From an uncultured Prolixibacteraceae bacterium (GTDB lineage Bacteria > Bacteroidota > Bacteroidia > Bacteroidales > Prolixibacteraceae): a stretch of DNA of 47,412 bases. A program made the translations under genes and the position numbers. Under the pieces are notes generated by a model that saw nothing but the letters and a program-made list of their open reading frames with translations, made no database searches and was not told where the DNA came from. Below, piece by piece: positions 44,419 through 47,412 of the stretch (positions are counted from its first letter, which is position 1; every line of letters starts with the position of its first letter). The stretch is taken from contig CAILJH010000230.1 in the NCBI GenBank assembly GCA_903834475.1, forward strand, positions 1 to 47,412. The letters run 5' to 3'.

Positions 44419-45225
44419 ATGAAAGGACAAACTTTAAAAGAAGCATTAAAATCGACTTTCGTACTGTTAGTTATTTTAGGATGCGCAATTGCTGGTTATC
44501 TGATTTATTCGCAAATTATGGGTAACCCTGTTAACTTTGAAGGTGGAAATCCAAAAGGTCATCCACTTCCAGGTAATTATTTAGCGATCATTTACAAAGG
44601 CGGTTTTATTGTGCCTTTACTTATCGCAGTCAACCTGATTCTACTCACTTTTGTTGTTGAGCGCATGATTATGCTTTCAGCTGCAGCAGGCAAAGGGAAT
44701 CTGAACATCTTTGTACGCACATTGCAAACATTACTGAACGATAACAAAATCGAGGATGCGTCACAATTGTGTGATAAACAACGAGGATCGATTGCAAATG
44801 TTATGAAAGCAGGTTTACACCGCTACAGAGCATTACAGGCTGACAAAAACTTGATGAATGACCAAAAAGTTCTTGCCCTGCAAAAAGATTTAGAAGAGGC
44901 CACTGCTCTTGAATTACCTGTACTTTCTCAAAACCTTATTATTCTATCAACTATTGCATCCATTTCAGTTCTTGTTGGACTTATTGGAACAGTACTTGGT
45001 ATGATCCGTGCTTTCGGTGCTTTGGCAACTGCAGGTGCTCCAGATTCACTGGCTTTGGCTAATGGTATCTCTGAAGCATTAGTTAACACAGCATTTGGTA
45101 TTACAGGATCAACGCTGGCAATTATTGCTTATAACTATTTTTCAGCCAGAATCGACGCTACCACATACAAAATGGATGAAGCCAGCTTTAGCGTCACCCA
45201 AACATTTGCTTCTACATTGAAGTAA
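44419..45225 (+). CDS. exbB: ExbB/TolQ/MotA-family proton channel protein
   Basis: The ATG at 44419 (MKGQTLKEALK) gives 268 residues. A TTG at 44413 is less likely. The N-terminal transmembrane segment is followed by a periplasmic loop, then FIVPLLIAVNLILLTFVVERM and the conserved LSTIASISVLVGLIGTVLGM and ALVNTAFG segments of the ExbB core. It forms the proton channel with ExbD that powers TonB. Confidence 0.93.
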   Translation: MKGQTLKEALKSTFVLLVILGCAIAGYLIYSQIMGNPVNFEGGNPKGHPLPGNYLAIIYKGGFIVPLLIAVNLILLTFVVERMIMLSAAAGKGNLNIFVRTLQTLLNDNKIEDASQLCDKQRGSIANVMKAGLHRYRALQADKNLMNDQKVLALQKDLEEATALELPVLSQNLIILSTIASISVLVGLIGTVLGMIRAFGALATAGAPDSLALANGISEALVNTAFGITGSTLAIIAYNYFSARIDATTYKMDEASFSVTQTFASTLK

Positions 45226-45276
45226 TTTTAAATTTTTGCTTCGACTGAAATTGAAGAAAAAACAAACTGAAAAATA

Positions 45277-45912
45277 ATGGGAAAAATTAAATTAGCTGTA
45301 AAAACACCACGAATCGACATGACGCCGATGGTGGACTTGTTTTTCCTTCTACTCGTCTTTTTTATTTTGACGGCTACATTTCGTCCTGAAGAAGCGGCAC
45401 CGATCACTACACCAATGTCAACGTCGAATACACCAATTCCGGATGCCCATCTTGTTACCATTATGATTTCAAAAGACGATAAAGTCTTTTTTAATGTGGA
45501 TAATGGTACCGACTCAACTGAGCATATTCGTGCGAAAGTGTTGCAGGCAATAGGCAGTAATTATCAGATTAAGTTTACTCCTAAGGAAATTAAGAAATTC
45601 GAAGGATTAGCATCGTTCGGTTTACCGTATACAAAGCTGAAAGAATATCTCAATGCACCGGATTCAAAAACACGTGAAGCCATGCAAAGCGGAATTCCTA
45701 TAGACTCGCTTGATAATCAGCTGATGATGTGGATAAGGTTTGCCCGTACGTACAACAATAATCTGGCGTTTGCTATAAAAGGCGATGGTGCTGCAAATTA
45801 CCCTGCAGTTAAAAAAGTGATTGCTGTTTTGCAGGACAATAATGTAAACAAGTTCAATCTGACCACCGACCTCAAAGCGGTTGAGTTACCAGCAGAGTTT
45901 ATTAATAAGTAA
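45277..45912 (+). CDS. exbD: ExbD-family biopolymer transport protein (first copy)
   Basis: The 211-residue protein has the N-terminal RIDMTPMVDLFFLLLVFFIL segment, with the channel Asp in MVD. It is longer than the ~140-residue enterobacterial ExbD, with an extra periplasmic segment. It is followed 20 bases later by a second exbD. Confidence 0.92.
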   Translation: MGKIKLAVKTPRIDMTPMVDLFFLLLVFFILTATFRPEEAAPITTPMSTSNTPIPDAHLVTIMISKDDKVFFNVDNGTDSTEHIRAKVLQAIGSNYQIKFTPKEIKKFEGLASFGLPYTKLKEYLNAPDSKTREAMQSGIPIDSLDNQLMMWIRFARTYNNNLAFAIKGDGAANYPAVKKVIAVLQDNNVNKFNLTTDLKAVELPAEFINK

Positions 45913-45932
45913 TTTTATAAAGACATTCCAAA

Positions 45933-46568
45933 ATGGCTGAAATAGTTCAAGAAGAGGGTCACAAAGGTAAAGGCAAGAGAAAGGCTAAGAAACACGGAAC
46001 GCATATTGATATGACTCCGATGGTTGACTTGGCTTGTTTGTTGCTTACTTTTTTCATGCTTACTACAGCTTTCAATAAACCAAAGGTAATGGAGATCATT
46101 CTGCCAGAAAAGCCAAAGGAAAATGAAAAGCCTCCTGAGCTTGATAAAGACAGAGCTCTAACTGTTTTACTTGTCGAAAACGACAAAGTACTCTGGTATG
46201 TAGGTTTGGCTGACCCGAATAAACCACTTCCGGTTTTAACGGAAGCAGATTTTTCGAAAGAAGGAATCCGTAAAGTTCTTTTGCAAAGAAATAAGCAATT
46301 ATTTACACGGATTTCCGATATGAATAAAGACGTAATCGAAGGTAAACTAAAAATACCAAGAGACTCTGTAGAAGGCAGAATAAAACGCTTTTATAAAGAG
46401 GATAAATTTGGACCAATTGTTCTAATCAAGGCAGCCGATGGAGTAAAATATCGGAACATTGTTGACATTATCGATGAAATGGCTATTACAAACATTGCAC
46501 GGTATACACTTGTCGATATTAACCCGGTGGAGAAACTGATGGTTAAAACTCATATTAGTACAAAATAG
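45933..46568 (+). CDS. exbD: ExbD-family biopolymer transport protein (second copy)
   Basis: The 211-residue protein has a basic Lys-rich start, then HIDMTPMVDLACLLLTFFML with the conserved Asp, and a periplasmic domain. It is only distantly similar to the first copy, and paired ExbDs are common in Bacteroidota. They may form a heteromeric ExbD dimer in one channel. Confidence 0.92.
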   Translation: MAEIVQEEGHKGKGKRKAKKHGTHIDMTPMVDLACLLLTFFMLTTAFNKPKVMEIILPEKPKENEKPPELDKDRALTVLLVENDKVLWYVGLADPNKPLPVLTEADFSKEGIRKVLLQRNKQLFTRISDMNKDVIEGKLKIPRDSVEGRIKRFYKEDKFGPIVLIKAADGVKYRNIVDIIDEMAITNIARYTLVDINPVEKLMVKTHISTK

Positions 46569-46611
46569 TCAGCTCGCGCCATTAATAAACCATAATAAAT
46601 GGATTTGAACC

Positions 46612-47394
46612 ATGGATAATGAATTGCTTAAAAACCAAGCCCTAACCCTTGAAGAAATAGTATTCGAAAAGAGGAATAAAGAATACGGGGCTTATGTATT
46701 GCGCAAAAAATTTAGAAAATTCTTAATCATTGCCTTCTTGATATCTATATTTAGTATAGGTGGCGCTGTATTAGTTCCTTTCATTCAGGCATTAAATAAC
46801 AGGGGAAAAAATATTAATTTAGTGAAAACTACAGTGGTAAGTATGGAGAATATTAAAGCAAATGATGATATTCCGCCACCACCACCACCACCGCCACCAC
46901 CACCACCAGCAGCAGAAGCACAGGTAAAATATGTTGCACCTGTTGTTGTGGATAGTGTAACAGTTGAAGTAGAATTTGCAACGGTTAGTGACGTTAAAGA
47001 AACAGTTTCTAACGAACCTGTACCTGATAAAATCGAGGTAGTAAAGGAAGAAGAAACTGCCATTGTTGAAGAAGAAAAAGTATTTATTATTGTTGAGGAA
47101 CAAGCTTCTTTCCAGGGAGGTGATGTGAACACTTTCCGCGAATGGGTTATGAGTAACATTAAATATCCCGTGGTTGCTGCTGAAAATGGCATTACCGGTA
47201 AGGTTTATGTACAATATGCAGTAAACTCAAAAGGAGACGTTGTAGACGTTAAAGTAGTCCGTGGCGTCGATCCTTCTCTTGATAAAGAAGCGATAAGAGT
47301 TATACAGTCTTCACCAAAATGGACCCCAGGTAAGCAGGGAGGGGTGAAAGTAAAACAACAATTTACAATACCGATCTCATTTATACTAAAATAA
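46612..47394 (+). CDS. tonB: TonB energy-transducing protein
   Basis: The 260-residue protein has a cytoplasmic N-terminus, one transmembrane helix near residues 38-62, a run of 12 Pro (codons 46873-46908) and an acidic/Val-rich spacer. The C-terminal TonB domain contains YPVVAAENGITGKVYVQYAV and ends PISFILK. It transmits ExbB-ExbD energy to outer-membrane receptors. It ends the window's operon. Confidence 0.95.
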   Translation: MDNELLKNQALTLEEIVFEKRNKEYGAYVLRKKFRKFLIIAFLISIFSIGGAVLVPFIQALNNRGKNINLVKTTVVSMENIKANDDIPPPPPPPPPPPPAAEAQVKYVAPVVVDSVTVEVEFATVSDVKETVSNEPVPDKIEVVKEEETAIVEEEKVFIIVEEQASFQGGDVNTFREWVMSNIKYPVVAAENGITGKVYVQYAVNSKGDVVDVKVVRGVDPSLDKEAIRVIQSSPKWTPGKQGGVKVKQQFTIPISFILK

Positions 47395-47412
47395 TAAAAA
47401 AGGCTGTCGATC

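Noticed and set aside
46785-47192. Minus-strand ORF with poly-Gly run
   Set aside because: It is the antisense of the Pro run and spacer in tonB, so it has no independent support.

Overview
The window looks like a chromosomal segment of a Bacteroidota bacterium, most likely a member of Bacteroidia related to the environmental Marinilabiliales/Prolixibacteraceae. This is an inference from gene content and was not searched. Supporting signs are Bacteroidota-type promoters (TAnnTTTG with an upstream TTG), weak Shine-Dalgarno sites, an ExbB-ExbD-ExbD-TonB locus preceded by a PstS-like lipoprotein and a TPR protein, a PafA-type phosphatase homologue, type I asparaginase and NADP-type GdhA.

Layout. 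(1) 1-489: 3' end of a hybrid sensor kinase. (2) 644-7753: a complete [NiFe]-hydrogenase maturation set (hypF-hypC-[four-helix insert]-hypD-hypE-hypA-hypB, minus strand) with a divergent nickel-transporter-like gene. No hydrogenase structural gene is in view. (3) 7886-9658: a ferredoxin-reductase-like protein and RlmN. (4) 9679-31183: about 21.5 kb of minus-strand accessory genes, with a LuxR-type regulator facing away from its upstream end. This is the least ordinary part. Its downstream half holds a DUF2235/Tle1-like hydrolase, a HExxHxxQ protein with a Gly-rich hydrophobic N-terminus, a GMC (cholesterol-oxidase-like) oxidoreductase, a membrane metallophosphoesterase, a patatin, two small membrane proteins, an acetoacetate-decarboxylase-like protein and an alpha/beta hydrolase with a cysteine at the nucleophile position. 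Its upstream half holds a membrane protein, an Lgt-like enzyme, a secreted M36-like metalloprotease with a MYXO-CTERM-like tail, a DUF1360 protein, two large unrecognised proteins that share a leader motif, and a papain-like protease. A REP-like palindromic element splits the cluster. (5) 31447-36981: the LuxR regulator, LMW tyrosine phosphatase, a beta-lactamase-like lipoprotein, a racemase-family protein lacking both catalytic cysteines, a SUI1/YciH factor and a PafA-like protein that has lost most metal ligands. (6) 37462-40992: gdhA, a TatD nuclease and asparaginase. (7) tRNA-Ser(GGA), then the pstS-like/TPR/exbB/exbD/exbD/tonB energy-transduction locus to the window end.

Working together. 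The Hyp proteins build the Fe(CN)2CO-Ni site of a hydrogenase encoded elsewhere, and the divergent transporter probably supplies nickel. The 9.7-31.2 kb cluster has the enzyme logic of lipid, sterol or polyester turnover (acyl hydrolases, alcohol oxidase, decarboxylase, phosphoesterase) beside exported or surface proteases. No pathway or secretion machine can be assigned from the window, so this is the best candidate for an undescribed system. The TonB locus powers outer-membrane receptors. Apart from the accessory cluster, the repeats and two probable pseudoenzymes, the window is ordinary chromosomal housekeeping.
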